Assembly: GCF_014647835.1 (NCBI RefSeq)
Contig: NZ_BMPY01000030.1
Span: 28,390-92,389 of the forward strand
Source of the DNA: Microbispora rosea subsp. aerata
Lineage (GTDB): Bacteria; Actinomycetota; Actinomycetes; Streptosporangiales; Streptosporangiaceae
Reading direction: 5' to 3'
Length of the DNA stretch: 64,000 nt
Shown: positions 48,887-56,621 of the stretch, piece after piece
How positions within the stretch are numbered: the first letter of the stretch is position 1
How the letters are laid out: the number at the start of each line of letters is the position of its first letter
Notes under the pieces: model-generated
Told to the model about the DNA's origin: nothing
Database searches by the model: none
What the model saw: the letters and a program-made list of their open reading frames with translations, nothing else
Made by a program: the position numbers and the translations under genes

Positions 48887-49759
48887 TCAGAACAGGGCCA
48901 GGCCGAGGGTGAAGAGGATGCCGAAGACGAGCTGCAGGCGGCCGGTCTGCTGGAGCGTCGCGATCAGCGCGCGGCCGGTCGCGCCCGAGCGGACCGTCTT
49001 GATCGGGGCGGCCACGAGGGGGAGCGCCAGCACGGTCAGCGCGGCGAAGGGGCGCACCGGCACCAGGGCGAGCGCGAACACGAAGGGCAGCACCAGCGTC
49101 GCCGAGTAGGCCACGCGGGTGCGGGCGTCACCCAGCACCACGGCCAGCGTGCGCTTGCCCGAGGGGCCGTCGGTCACGATGTCGCGGAGGTTGTTGACCA
49201 TGAGGAGCGCGCAGGCGAGCAGCCCCACGGGCACCGCCGCGGCCAGCGAGAGCCAGGTCAGCCGCTCCACCTGGACGTACGTCGTCCCGGCGACGGCCAC
49301 CAGGCCGAAGAACACGAAGACCGAGATCTCTCCCAGCGCGCGATAGCCGTACGGGCGGGAGCCTCCGGTGTAGAACCAGGCCGCGAGGATGGAGGCGAGG
49401 CCGACGAGCAGCAGCCACCAGGCGCGGGTGGCGACCACGAGGACGAGACCGGCGACCGCGGCGGCGAGGAAGCAGCCGAGGGCGGCGGCGAGCACCTGCT
49501 TCGGAGGTGCGACGCCCGAGCCGACCAGCCGCAGGGGGCCCACCCGGTCCTTGTCCGTGCCCTTCACGCCGTCGCTGTAGTCGTTGGCGTAGTTGACCCC
49601 GACCTGCAGCGCGAGCGCGACGAACAGCGCGAGCAGGGCGCGCCACCAGACCGCGGCGTCCTCCGCGACGGCGACTCCGGTGCCGACGGCGACCGGGACG
49701 ACGGCGGCGGGCAGCGTACGGGGACGTGCGCCCGCTAACCATTGAGCTGGGGTGGCCAC
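48887..49759 (-). CDS. menA: 1,4-dihydroxy-2-naphthoate polyprenyltransferase
   Basis: 290-residue integral membrane prenyltransferase of the UbiA family for menaquinone synthesis. It shows the first aspartate-rich motif in NYANDYSDGVKGTDKD and the second in NNLRDIVTD, with about eight membrane helices. GTG at 49759 follows GGGAG by four bases. Other men genes are not in the window. Confidence 0.95.
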   Translation of the reverse strand: MATPAQWLAGARPRTLPAAVVPVAVGTGVAVAEDAAVWWRALLALFVALALQVGVNYANDYSDGVKGTDKDRVGPLRLVGSGVAPPKQVLAAALGCFLAAAVAGLVLVVATRAWWLLLVGLASILAAWFYTGGSRPYGYRALGEISVFVFFGLVAVAGTTYVQVERLTWLSLAAAVPVGLLACALLMVNNLRDIVTDGPSGKRTLAVVLGDARTRVAYSATLVLPFVFALALVPVRPFAALTVLALPLVAAPIKTVRSGATGRALIATLQQTGRLQLVFGILFTLGLALF

Positions 49760-49937
49760 AAGACTCCCTTTTCCTACCTGTGCGTAGCCGGTGAAGGCGT
49801 ACCTAGTCTGGCCAATCCTCCGGCATCACGTGACAGCGGGGTTGGCGGAGGCGACGCCGCCGGGGGCGGAACGCCATGCGGACAGGTAGGAGGGGAGATG
49901 CGGATCGCGGCCCGTGCGGGCTCGGTGGGCGGGGGAC

Positions 49938-50540
49938 TCAGCTGATGTCGGTGGTGAGGCGGATCATCCTGATGGGGCGGCCCATGTCGAGGACGCGCTC
50001 GGCGGTGTCCTCGCCCCAGCCGGCCGACTCCAGGAAGCCGAGCATCGGGTAGTTGTCGGCGAAGACCCAGGTGACCACCGTGCTGTAGCCGTCCTCGCGC
50101 AGGTGGTCAACGGTGGCGTTGAGCAGCCTGCTGCCGTGCCCGCGCCTGATGTGGTTGGGGTCGACGAGCAACGTCATCAGCTCGGCCGTCGTGGCCGGGT
50201 GGAGATCGGGGTCCTCGGCGGGGCCGTGCGACGCCAGCCCCACGACCCGGTCGGAGGCGCGCTGCGCCGCGGTCGCCAGGACGCCGCCGGGCCCGAGCGC
50301 GGTGAACGCGTCGGTGTCGGGCACCACCCGCTCGACGGCCACGAGCAGGCGGTGACGCGGCGTGGGCGGCGAGAGGATGGCCTCCTCCCACTGGCGGCGC
50401 CACATCTTCTCCGCCGCGGGCCCGGTCATCTGCTCCAGCGGGATCGGTGGCAGGAAGTCTCGATAGACCGCCTTCCACGCCCGGATCTGGGTGCTGGTCA
50501 CCGCGTCGACGTCCTCGAGGCGGGCAGCTCTAACACCCAT
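49938..50540 (-). CDS. GNAT family N-acetyltransferase
   Basis: 200-residue GNAT protein with VDPNHIRRGHGSRLLNATVD (acetyl-CoA loop) and VFADNYPMLGFLESAGW. It begins MGVRAARLEDVDAVTSTQIR. Substrate unknown. ATG at 50540 follows AAAGGAG. It follows the CGNR regulator gene on the same strand with a 38-bp gap, so the two may be co-transcribed. Confidence 0.85.
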   Translation of the reverse strand: MGVRAARLEDVDAVTSTQIRAWKAVYRDFLPPIPLEQMTGPAAEKMWRRQWEEAILSPPTPRHRLLVAVERVVPDTDAFTALGPGGVLATAAQRASDRVVGLASHGPAEDPDLHPATTAELMTLLVDPNHIRRGHGSRLLNATVDHLREDGYSTVVTWVFADNYPMLGFLESAGWGEDTAERVLDMGRPIRMIRLTTDIS

Positions 50541-50578
50541 TCGGCGGGCTCCTTTCTTAGCCTGTAACACCGTACTGG

Positions 50579-51124
50579 TCAGGAGGGCCTCGGCGTACCT
50601 TCCGCCTGGCGTCGTGCCCGATATGCCCGGGTTTTTGTGCGGTTTCCGCAGATGCGCATGGAGCACCAGGAGCGAGACCGGTTCTTCGAGGAGTCGATGA
50701 ACGCCCATTGGCAGGTGCTTTCGGCGCAGACCTTCAGCCTCGGCCAGGTGCCGTCGGCGTGGGTGGCCGGGATCAGCGCCGCCAGGCGCGCGAGCCCGCC
50801 CGCCACTCCGGACACCACCGGCTCCAAGGCCGGCGTGCCCGCCGAGATCGTCACCCGCACCGGCAGCTCCGCCAGCGCCGCGTTCAGCCCTTCCGGAACC
50901 TCGTACGAACCCCCGTTGTGATTGCCGCGCAGCGCGGCCCGCAGTCCTTCGCGCAGCTGGGTCGCCACGGCGAGAACCTCGTCGTCGGCGCGGTCGTCGT
51001 CGCCGATCAGTCCCCGTTCGCGCAGCCAGACGGACAGCTCGGCCGGCGAGGCCAGCTCGTCGGCGTCTCCCTCGACGTCGTAGGTGTTCACGAAGTCGCG
51101 GAGCAGCTCCGCCGGGCCCGTCAT
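50579..51124 (-). CDS. CGNR zinc finger protein (ABATE domain)
   Basis: 181-residue putative stress-response regulator. The N-terminal part begins LLRDFVNTYDVEGDADEL as in ABATE domains, and the C-terminus has the zinc finger VCAESTCQWAFIDSSKNRSR followed by WCSMRICGNR, giving the C-x4-C...C-x3-CGNR pattern. The family is a predicted DNA-binding transcription factor. Start ATG at 51124. Confidence 0.88.
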   Translation of the reverse strand: MTGPAELLRDFVNTYDVEGDADELASPAELSVWLRERGLIGDDDRADDEVLAVATQLREGLRAALRGNHNGGSYEVPEGLNAALAELPVRVTISAGTPALEPVVSGVAGGLARLAALIPATHADGTWPRLKVCAESTCQWAFIDSSKNRSRSWCSMRICGNRTKTRAYRARRQAEGTPRPS

Positions 51125-51528
51125 GATCGATCACCCCTCGTGACCACTGTACGACAGTCGGAGGTCGCGAAATGACAACACCGCTGTCGAAGTTTCACCG
51201 GTGTCGCCCATGCTGTCTTCTCTGTGGTGGAAGCGGCACCAGAAAGGACGATTCACCTGGGGCGCAGGTTGACTACTGAGGCGGATGTGATTTAGCCCAC
51301 CCGGAACTCCCGCGCGGCACGGCTGCTCGCGGCCGGGCGTCGAGCGGCGGGAGCGCCGAGTGGTCAGAGCGCCGAGTGGTGGGGCGTCGAGCGGCGGGAG
51401 CGCCGAGTGGTCAGAGCGCCGAGTGGTTGGGTGCCGGGCGGCGGGAGCACCGAGTGGTTGGGTGCCGGGCGGCGGGAGCGCCGAGTGGTTGGGTGCCGGG
51501 CGGCGGGCGTCGAGTGGCGGGGTGTCGG
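51125..51528. other. Gap with tandem repeats between CGNR and MocR genes
   Basis: About 400 bp. The left part includes the CGNR promoter region with no recognisable operator; the right part (51358-51515) is a tandem repeat array. No gene is credible here. Confidence 0.4.
51358..51515. repeat. 31-bp tandem repeats (GAGTGGTTGGGTGCCGGGCG...)
   Basis: Units begin at 51421, 51452 and 51483 with an exact 31-bp period and near identity; a degenerate copy begins at 51374. A 16-bp variant GAGTGGTCAGAGCGCC is interleaved (51405 and about 51358). The array ends at the 3' end of the MocR gene. Confidence 0.75.
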
Positions 51529-52923
51529 CTAATCGGACAGCACCGGGCCGAGGCGGCGGACGCCCTCGTCGAGCTCGGACAGGCCGGCCGCGGCGATGTG
51601 GGTCAGCCGCAGCCGGGGACCCGGGGGCTCGGAGGGGTAGTAGATGCGCCCCGGGCTCACCAGCACGCCCCGCGCCTGCGCCGCCTCGACCACCTCCGCC
51701 TCGTCGGCGCCGGGCGGCAGCCGTACCCAGATGTGCATGCCGCCGGACGGCACCAGGTGCACCTCGGCGGCGGGCGCGTGCCGGGCGAGCCCGGCCAGCA
51801 GCGCGGCCTGCCGTACGGTGATCTCCTGGCGGACGGCGCCGAGGTGGCGTCGCCAGGCGGGGGAGCCGACGAACTCGACGGCCGTCTCCTGCAACGGCCC
51901 GGCGACGAAGAACGACTCCACCACCTGGCAGGCCCGCAGCCGGTGCGCGGCCGGTCCGCGCGCGGTCAGGGCGGCCACCCGCATGCTGGGTGAGGTGATC
52001 TTGCTGAGCGACAGGATGTGGACCACGGTGCCGTGGGCGTCCATGGCCACCATGGGCGGCGGGACCGGGCCGGTCGCCAGATAGCGCGCGTAGTCGTCCT
52101 CGATCACGAACGCCCCCGCCGCCCGGGCCACGGCCAGCACCTGCTCCCTGCGCTCGCGGGTCAGCGTGGCCCCCGTGGGATTGTGCAGCGTCGGCTGGCA
52201 GTAGAAGACACGGGCCCCGGTCATCGCGAACGCCTCCGCCAGCAGATCGGGCCGTACGCCGTCCCGGTCGAGCGGCACCGCGCTCGCCCGCAGCCCCGCC
52301 GCCTTGACCGCCGCGAGCGCTCCCGGGTAGGTGGGCGTCTCGACGAGGACCGCCGACCCGGGGGCCGCGAGCGCGCGGAACGCGAGGGTGAGCGCCGACT
52401 GACCGCCGCTGACGACGAGCACGTCGTTTTGCGTCACCGCGCCGCCGATCTCGGCGGCGAACCACCGGCGCAGCTCCGGCACGCCGCTCAGCGGGGGCAC
52501 GCCCCACGTCCGCGGCCGGCGTACGGCTCGCGCGGCCGCCGCGGCCAGGGCCTTGACCGGGCGCAGGTCGGGGTTGAGGTAGCCGCCGGTGAGCGGCACG
52601 ACGCCGTCGGGAAGCGGGGCCAGCAGGCTCGCCGTCGCCGAGTCGTCCACCACCCGGTCGCCCAGGGCCACGGTCTGCCACGACAGGTCGGGCGTCTCCG
52701 CGACCGGCCGACGCGCCGGGGCGACGAACACGCCCGCGCCGGGACGGGTGACGACCCGCCCCTCCGCCGCGAGCTGCGCGATCGCCCGCGAGACCGTCAC
52801 CGGGCCCACCCCGTGACGGCGCATGATCTCCCGGCTGGACGGCAGCCGCTCGCCCGGCCGCGCCCTTTCCGCCTCCTCCCGGAGGATCGCGGCAAGCCGG
52901 GCGATACTGCTATCGTCATTCAT
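51529..52923 (-). CDS. MocR-type GntR regulator with aminotransferase domain
   Basis: 464-residue MocR protein. The N-terminal GntR HTH (about 1-65: LPSSREIMRRHGVGPVTVSR) is fused to a class I aminotransferase fold with PLP lysine in HILSLSKITSPSMRVA and VFYCQPTLHNPTG. Such regulators sense PLP or amino acids and control a divergent gene. The ATG at 52923 overlaps the ATG of the divergent EamA gene. No adjacent vitamin B6 gene is seen. Confidence 0.88.
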   Translation of the reverse strand: MNDDSSIARLAAILREEAERARPGERLPSSREIMRRHGVGPVTVSRAIAQLAAEGRVVTRPGAGVFVAPARRPVAETPDLSWQTVALGDRVVDDSATASLLAPLPDGVVPLTGGYLNPDLRPVKALAAAAARAVRRPRTWGVPPLSGVPELRRWFAAEIGGAVTQNDVLVVSGGQSALTLAFRALAAPGSAVLVETPTYPGALAAVKAAGLRASAVPLDRDGVRPDLLAEAFAMTGARVFYCQPTLHNPTGATLTRERREQVLAVARAAGAFVIEDDYARYLATGPVPPPMVAMDAHGTVVHILSLSKITSPSMRVAALTARGPAAHRLRACQVVESFFVAGPLQETAVEFVGSPAWRRHLGAVRQEITVRQAALLAGLARHAPAAEVHLVPSGGMHIWVRLPPGADEAEVVEAAQARGVLVSPGRIYYPSEPPGPRLRLTHIAAAGLSELDEGVRRLGPVLSD

Positions 52924-52962
52924 GAAATCCAACAATAGCGCTACTGTGGTTCTCCCGATAGC
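52909..52962. promoter_or_regulatory. Three (C)GATAGC-like boxes in the MocR/EamA start region
   Basis: CGATAGC occurs at 52909-52915 (minus), CAATAGC at 52933-52939 (plus, inside the TAGCGCTA palindrome 52936-52943) and CGATAGC at 52956-52962 (plus). Repeated half-sites are typical for MocR regulators. They lie partly inside both coding regions. Confidence 0.4.
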
Positions 52963-53860
52963 GGCCGCCCCGCGCCGATCGGCGTGGCGGGGCAGCCTCT
53001 TGGCCGGCCTGGGCGTGCTGTCGTTCTCGGGCACGCTGCCCGCGACCGCGTTCGCGCTGCGGGGGTTCGATCCTTACCTCGCCGCGATCGGGCGCGCGGC
53101 CGTCGCCGCGGTCGCCGCGGCGCTCTGCCTCAGGGCCGCCGGGGCGCCGCTCCTGCCGCCCCGCGCCCACCTGCGGGCGTACGCGTTGATCGTGCTGGGG
53201 GTGGTCGTCGGCTTCCCGCTGTTCAGCGGCCTGGCCCTGGCCGCCGGGGCGAGCACGGCGCACTCGGCCGTGGTCACCGGCCTGCTCCCGGCCGCCACGG
53301 CCGCGTTCGCGGTGCTGCGCGCGGGGGAGCGGCCGAGGCCGCTGTTTTGGGCCGCCTGCGCGGCGGGCGCGCTGTCGATCACCGTGTTCACGCTGACCCG
53401 CGGCACCGGCCGCCTCGTCGGGGCCGACGTGCTGCTCGTGCTCGCCCTGCTGTCGGCGGCCGTCGGCTACACCGAGGGCGGCCGCCTCGCGCGGGAGACG
53501 CCCGGCTGGCGCGTCATCTCGTACGCCCTGGTGCTGGCGGCCCCGCTCACCGTGCCCGCGACGGCCGTGCTGGTTCTGACCACGCCGACGACGCCCTCGC
53601 CCGACGCGCTGGCCGGGTTTGCCTACGTCGCGCTGGTGTCGATGTTCCTCGGGTTCATTCCGTGGTACGCCGGGCTCGCGATGGGCGGGATCGCCCGCGC
53701 CGGGCAGATCCAGCTCGCGCAGCCGCTGCTCAACCTGGTGTGGGCGTGGCTGCTGCTGCACGAGGAGATCGGCGCCGGGACGATCGCGGCGGCCGTCGCC
53801 GTCCTCGTGTGCGTCGCGGTCACACAGGGCAGCCGTGAACGGCGCGGTGTGGGCACTTGA
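52922..53860 (+). CDS. EamA/DMT family transporter
   Basis: 312-residue membrane protein with ten predicted helices, in two EamA repeats (for example LLAGLGVLSFSGTLPATAFA, ALIVLGVVVGFPLFSGLAL and YVALVSMFLGFIPWYAGLAM). Likely exports amino acids or metabolites; specificity unknown. The ATG at 52922 overlaps the divergent MocR start; GTG at 52946 is an alternative that would free the promoter. Probably controlled by the divergent MocR. Confidence 0.85.
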   Translation: MKSNNSATVVLPIAAAPRRSAWRGSLLAGLGVLSFSGTLPATAFALRGFDPYLAAIGRAAVAAVAAALCLRAAGAPLLPPRAHLRAYALIVLGVVVGFPLFSGLALAAGASTAHSAVVTGLLPAATAAFAVLRAGERPRPLFWAACAAGALSITVFTLTRGTGRLVGADVLLVLALLSAAVGYTEGGRLARETPGWRVISYALVLAAPLTVPATAVLVLTTPTTPSPDALAGFAYVALVSMFLGFIPWYAGLAMGGIARAGQIQLAQPLLNLVWAWLLLHEEIGAGTIAAAVAVLVCVAVTQGSRERRGVGT

Positions 53861-53905
53861 TTGATGTGACGGCACGGCGCAGGATTGGGCTGACGCTGTT
53901 ACATA

Positions 53906-53919
53906 GTGATCCGGGTCAC
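53906..53919. promoter_or_regulatory. GTGA-TCCGGG-TCAC, CRP/FNR-like site
   Basis: The dyad matches the actinobacterial CRP form GTGA-N6-TCAC and lies 21-34 bp before the diiron gene. Overlap with the presumed start site would suit repression. Confidence 0.4.
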
Positions 53920-53939
53920 AGTCGCGGGGATGGTGAGCG

Positions 53940-54962
53940 ATGGCGGACGTCGTGGTTCCTGAGGGCGGTTTCTGGCCTGCGCCCGAGATCCCGCAGCCCA
54001 ACATCTATCCGATGGAGTGGCGGGTCGAGACCGAGAAGCTCGCGGCGATCTACGAGAAGTCCAAGCGGATGGTCTGGAATCCCGCCGACCTGCCGTGGGA
54101 CCTGCTCGACCCCGCCGAGTTCACCGCCGAGCAGCGGCTGGGCATCATGTACTGGTTCTCCGTGCTGGCCAACTTCGACGCCTCCGGGCCGGCCGTCTTC
54201 GCCCGCGCCACCATCCAGGCGTTCGAGAAGCACGAGGAGGATCCCGTACGCAAGTGCTTCTTCTCGATCACCCGTGACGAGATGAACCACGAGGAGTGCT
54301 GCCAGCGCGCGATCACCAGGCTGTGGCCCGGCGGTCCGCTCGACTGGCAGCCCTCCACCGACCTGGAACGGGCGGCGCACAACAACATCGGCTGGCTCTA
54401 CCACAACGGCGGGCGCTACTGGAACGGCTACAACGCGGCCGTGGGCAAGTATTCGCTCGCCGTGCTGTTCACCAGCTTCATGATGGGCGAGATGGCGGCC
54501 TCGACCCTGTTTCGGGGCATGGCCTCCGGCGCCGAGCACCCCCTGTTCTCGGACATGTTCCACAAGATCGGCAGGGACGAAGCGCGCCACCTCCAGATCT
54601 GCATGACGATCCTGGAGAACGAGTGGCCCGGGCTCACCGACGACGTACGACACCTGATCACCCGGCAGCTGCGGGCCGGGTTCGTGTTCCTGTCGATGAT
54701 CCTGTGGGAGCCGCCCGAGGGCTTCTGGGAGCTTCCGCCGTACTTCCTGCACAACCACCGCGTGCTCATGGACCACGCGCGTGCGGGCGGCCTCGGCGTG
54801 CTGTCGTACGAGGAGCAGGCCGACAACTGGCGGCTGGCGATGGCCCGGGTGCGCGCGATCGTCGAGCGGTGGGGGATCGAGTTCCCCGCGATCCCCGAGC
54901 TCGACATCGACGGCGTGAAGGTCGACGTGGTCGACCCGGAGGACATCATCCCGGTCTTCTGA
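53940..54962 (+). CDS. R2-like/ferritin-superfamily diiron protein
   Basis: 340-residue helical protein. Acidic and histidine residues are spaced like a ribonucleotide reductase R2-type diiron site: D80 (ANFDAS), E114/H117 (RDEMNHEE), E184 (MMGEMAAS) and E214/H217 (GRDEARHL). A WNPADLPWD N-terminal segment also recalls R2 proteins. It is not an R2 subunit by length or lack of an NrdA gene nearby; it may be an oxygen-activating oxidase or N-oxygenase. Substrate unknown. It is followed by the relic LysR gene. Confidence 0.65.
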   Translation: MADVVVPEGGFWPAPEIPQPNIYPMEWRVETEKLAAIYEKSKRMVWNPADLPWDLLDPAEFTAEQRLGIMYWFSVLANFDASGPAVFARATIQAFEKHEEDPVRKCFFSITRDEMNHEECCQRAITRLWPGGPLDWQPSTDLERAAHNNIGWLYHNGGRYWNGYNAAVGKYSLAVLFTSFMMGEMAASTLFRGMASGAEHPLFSDMFHKIGRDEARHLQICMTILENEWPGLTDDVRHLITRQLRAGFVFLSMILWEPPEGFWELPPYFLHNHRVLMDHARAGGLGVLSYEEQADNWRLAMARVRAIVERWGIEFPAIPELDIDGVKVDVVDPEDIIPVF

Positions 54963-54965
54963 CCC

Positions 54966-55325
54966 CTACCGGATCACCGAACGCAGGGCGGTGATCAACG
55001 CGCCGACGGCGGGGTGACCCCCGGCGCCCCGCCGGAAGGCGATCCGGGTGCGGCGGCGCATGGACAGCGGGGTCAGCGTGACGCCTTCGGGTGGATCGAC
55101 GGCTCCCAGCTCCGGCACGAGCGCCACGCCCTGCCCGACGGCGACCATCGCCAGGACCGTGGCGAAGTCGTCGATGTGGTGGCGCACGCGCGGGGAGAAA
55201 CCGGCCGCCTGGCAGGCGCGCACGGTCATCGCATGACACAGCGTGCCGGGGGTGGAGACGATCCAGGGCTCCTCGCGGCAGGCGAGGAGCACGGCCGCGT
55301 CGCCCTCCCCGCCGACGGGGTGCGG
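54966..55325 (-). pseudogene. C-terminal fragment of a LysR-type regulator
   Basis: The minus strand reads HPVGGEGD, EEPWIVSTPGTLCHAM, HIDDFATVLAMVAVGQGVAL and VPELGAVDP, a typical LysR effector domain end. Homology stops near 55325, so the HTH and first half of the effector domain (about 180 residues) are missing. The frame continues to 55511 as unrelated antisense of the dapA-like piece. Confidence 0.8.
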
Positions 55326-55350
55326 GGTGGCCGAGATCTGCGGCCGGATC

Positions 55351-56028
55351 TGCCGCGAGCGGGGCGCCACGCTCACCGTCGGCGCGGGGTCGGCGGACAC
55401 GCGGAGCACGGCCGAGGCGCTGCGCGCGCTCAAGGGGGATGCCGACGCGGCGCTGGTGACGGTGCCCGCGTTCGTCCGCCCGTCGGAGGCCGGCGTGCTC
55501 GCCCACTTCACCGCGCTGGCCGAGCAGACCCCCGTCCCGCTGGTCGTCTACAACATCCCGTACCGCACCGGGCAGTCCGTGGGCGCGGCCACGCTGCGCA
55601 GGCTGGGCGAGCTGCCCATGGTGGCGGGGGTCAAGCACGCCGTCGGCGGGGTCGACCTCGACACGGTCGCCCTGCTCGCCGACCCTCCGGCCGGCTTCGC
55701 CGTGCTCGCGGGGGACGACCCGTTCCTGTCCGCGCTGCTCGCCCTGGGCGCCCGCGGCGGCATCCTCGCCTCCGCGCACCTGCGCACCGGCGACTTCGCC
55801 GAGCTCGTGCGGGCATGGCACGCGGGAGAGGTCGAACACGCCCGCTCTCTCGGCCACCGGCTGTCGCTCATGTCGGCGGCCATGTTCGCCGAGCCCAACC
55901 CGACCGTCCTGAAGGGTGTCCTGCACGCCCAGGGCCGGATCCCCACCGCCGCCGTACGGCTCCCGCTCGTCCCGGCGAGCGCGGCGGCCGTCGAGGCCGC
56001 CCTGCTGGCGGTGCGCGATCGCAGATAA
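55351..56028 (+). pseudogene. 5'-truncated DapA-family aldolase
   Basis: About 225 residues of a dihydrodipicolinate synthase/N-acetylneuraminate lyase family protein, from RERGATLTVGAGSADTRSTA to the C-terminus. The catalytic tyrosine (VVYNIPYRTG) and Schiff-base lysine (VAGVKHAVGG) remain, but the N-terminal 70-80 residues with the GTTGE loop are missing. A frame opening at 55243 runs through LysR antisense. It is probably inactive. Confidence 0.78.
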
Positions 56029-56047
56029 TCCGCAAATGACGGATTGC

Positions 56048-56053
56048 TAGCCT
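56048..56053 (+). promoter_or_regulatory. -10 element (TAGCCT) of a leaderless marR-like promoter
   Basis: TAGCCT stands 6 bases before the ATG at 56060 with no ribosome binding site, as at other leaderless genes in the window. Confidence 0.4.
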
Positions 56054-56059
56054 GGGCGC

Positions 56060-56545
56060 ATGACCGCCATGGCACCCTCGCGCACCGGGCACGACCTGTC
56101 CTTCCTGCTCGACCACGCCAGTCACGTTCTGCGTACGCGGATGGCGGCGGCGCTCGCCGAGATCGGCCTGACGGCGCGCATGCACTGCGTGCTCGTCCAC
56201 GCGCTGGAGGAGGAGCGCACGCAGATCCAGCTCGCCGAGCTCGGTGACATGGACAAGACCACGATGGTGGTCACCCTCGACGCCCTGGAGAAGGCCGGCC
56301 TCGCCGAACGGCGCCCGTCCAGCACCGACCGGCGCGCTCGGATCGTCGCGGTCACCGAGAAGGGCGCGCAGGTGGCCAAGCGCAGCCAGGAGATCGTCGA
56401 CGAGGTCCACCGGGCCGCCCTCGGGTCGTTGCCCGAGGAGGAGGCGGAGGTGCTCGTGCGCGCGCTTAACCGGCTGGTCACCGGGCACCTGGCCACCCCG
56501 GTGGAGGCGCCGCAGCCGGTCCGGCGGGCGCGTCAGCGGAACTAA
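56060..56545 (+). CDS. MarR family transcriptional regulator
   Basis: 161-residue MarR protein. The wHTH is in QIQLAELGDMDKTTMVVTLD through LAERRPSSTDRRARIVAVTE, with dimerisation helices at both ends. It likely controls the following transporter (77 bp downstream) and itself. Leaderless start at 56060. Confidence 0.88.
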   Translation: MTAMAPSRTGHDLSFLLDHASHVLRTRMAAALAEIGLTARMHCVLVHALEEERTQIQLAELGDMDKTTMVVTLDALEKAGLAERRPSSTDRRARIVAVTEKGAQVAKRSQEIVDEVHRAALGSLPEEEAEVLVRALNRLVTGHLATPVEAPQPVRRARQRN

Positions 56546-56553
56546 CCGGTCGC

Positions 56554-56582
56554 TTGCAGATCGTCTACAACAAAACTATCTG
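56554..56582 (+). promoter_or_regulatory. Promoter-like sequence before the DHA2 transporter
   Basis: TTGCAG and TATCTG are 17 bp apart in an AT-rich island between MarR and transporter. CAGAT and ATCTG form an outer inverted repeat (56557-56582 area), a possible MarR operator. Confidence 0.45.
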
Positions 56583-56621
56583 TTACGGTCTCTTCTGCTC
56601 CCTCGGACAGGAGGAGACCTC

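Noticed and set aside
51131-52681. Long minus-strand frame next to MocR with repeated SALPPLDAPPLG-like text
   Set aside because: It is a frame through the 31-bp repeats and an out-of-frame reading of MocR.
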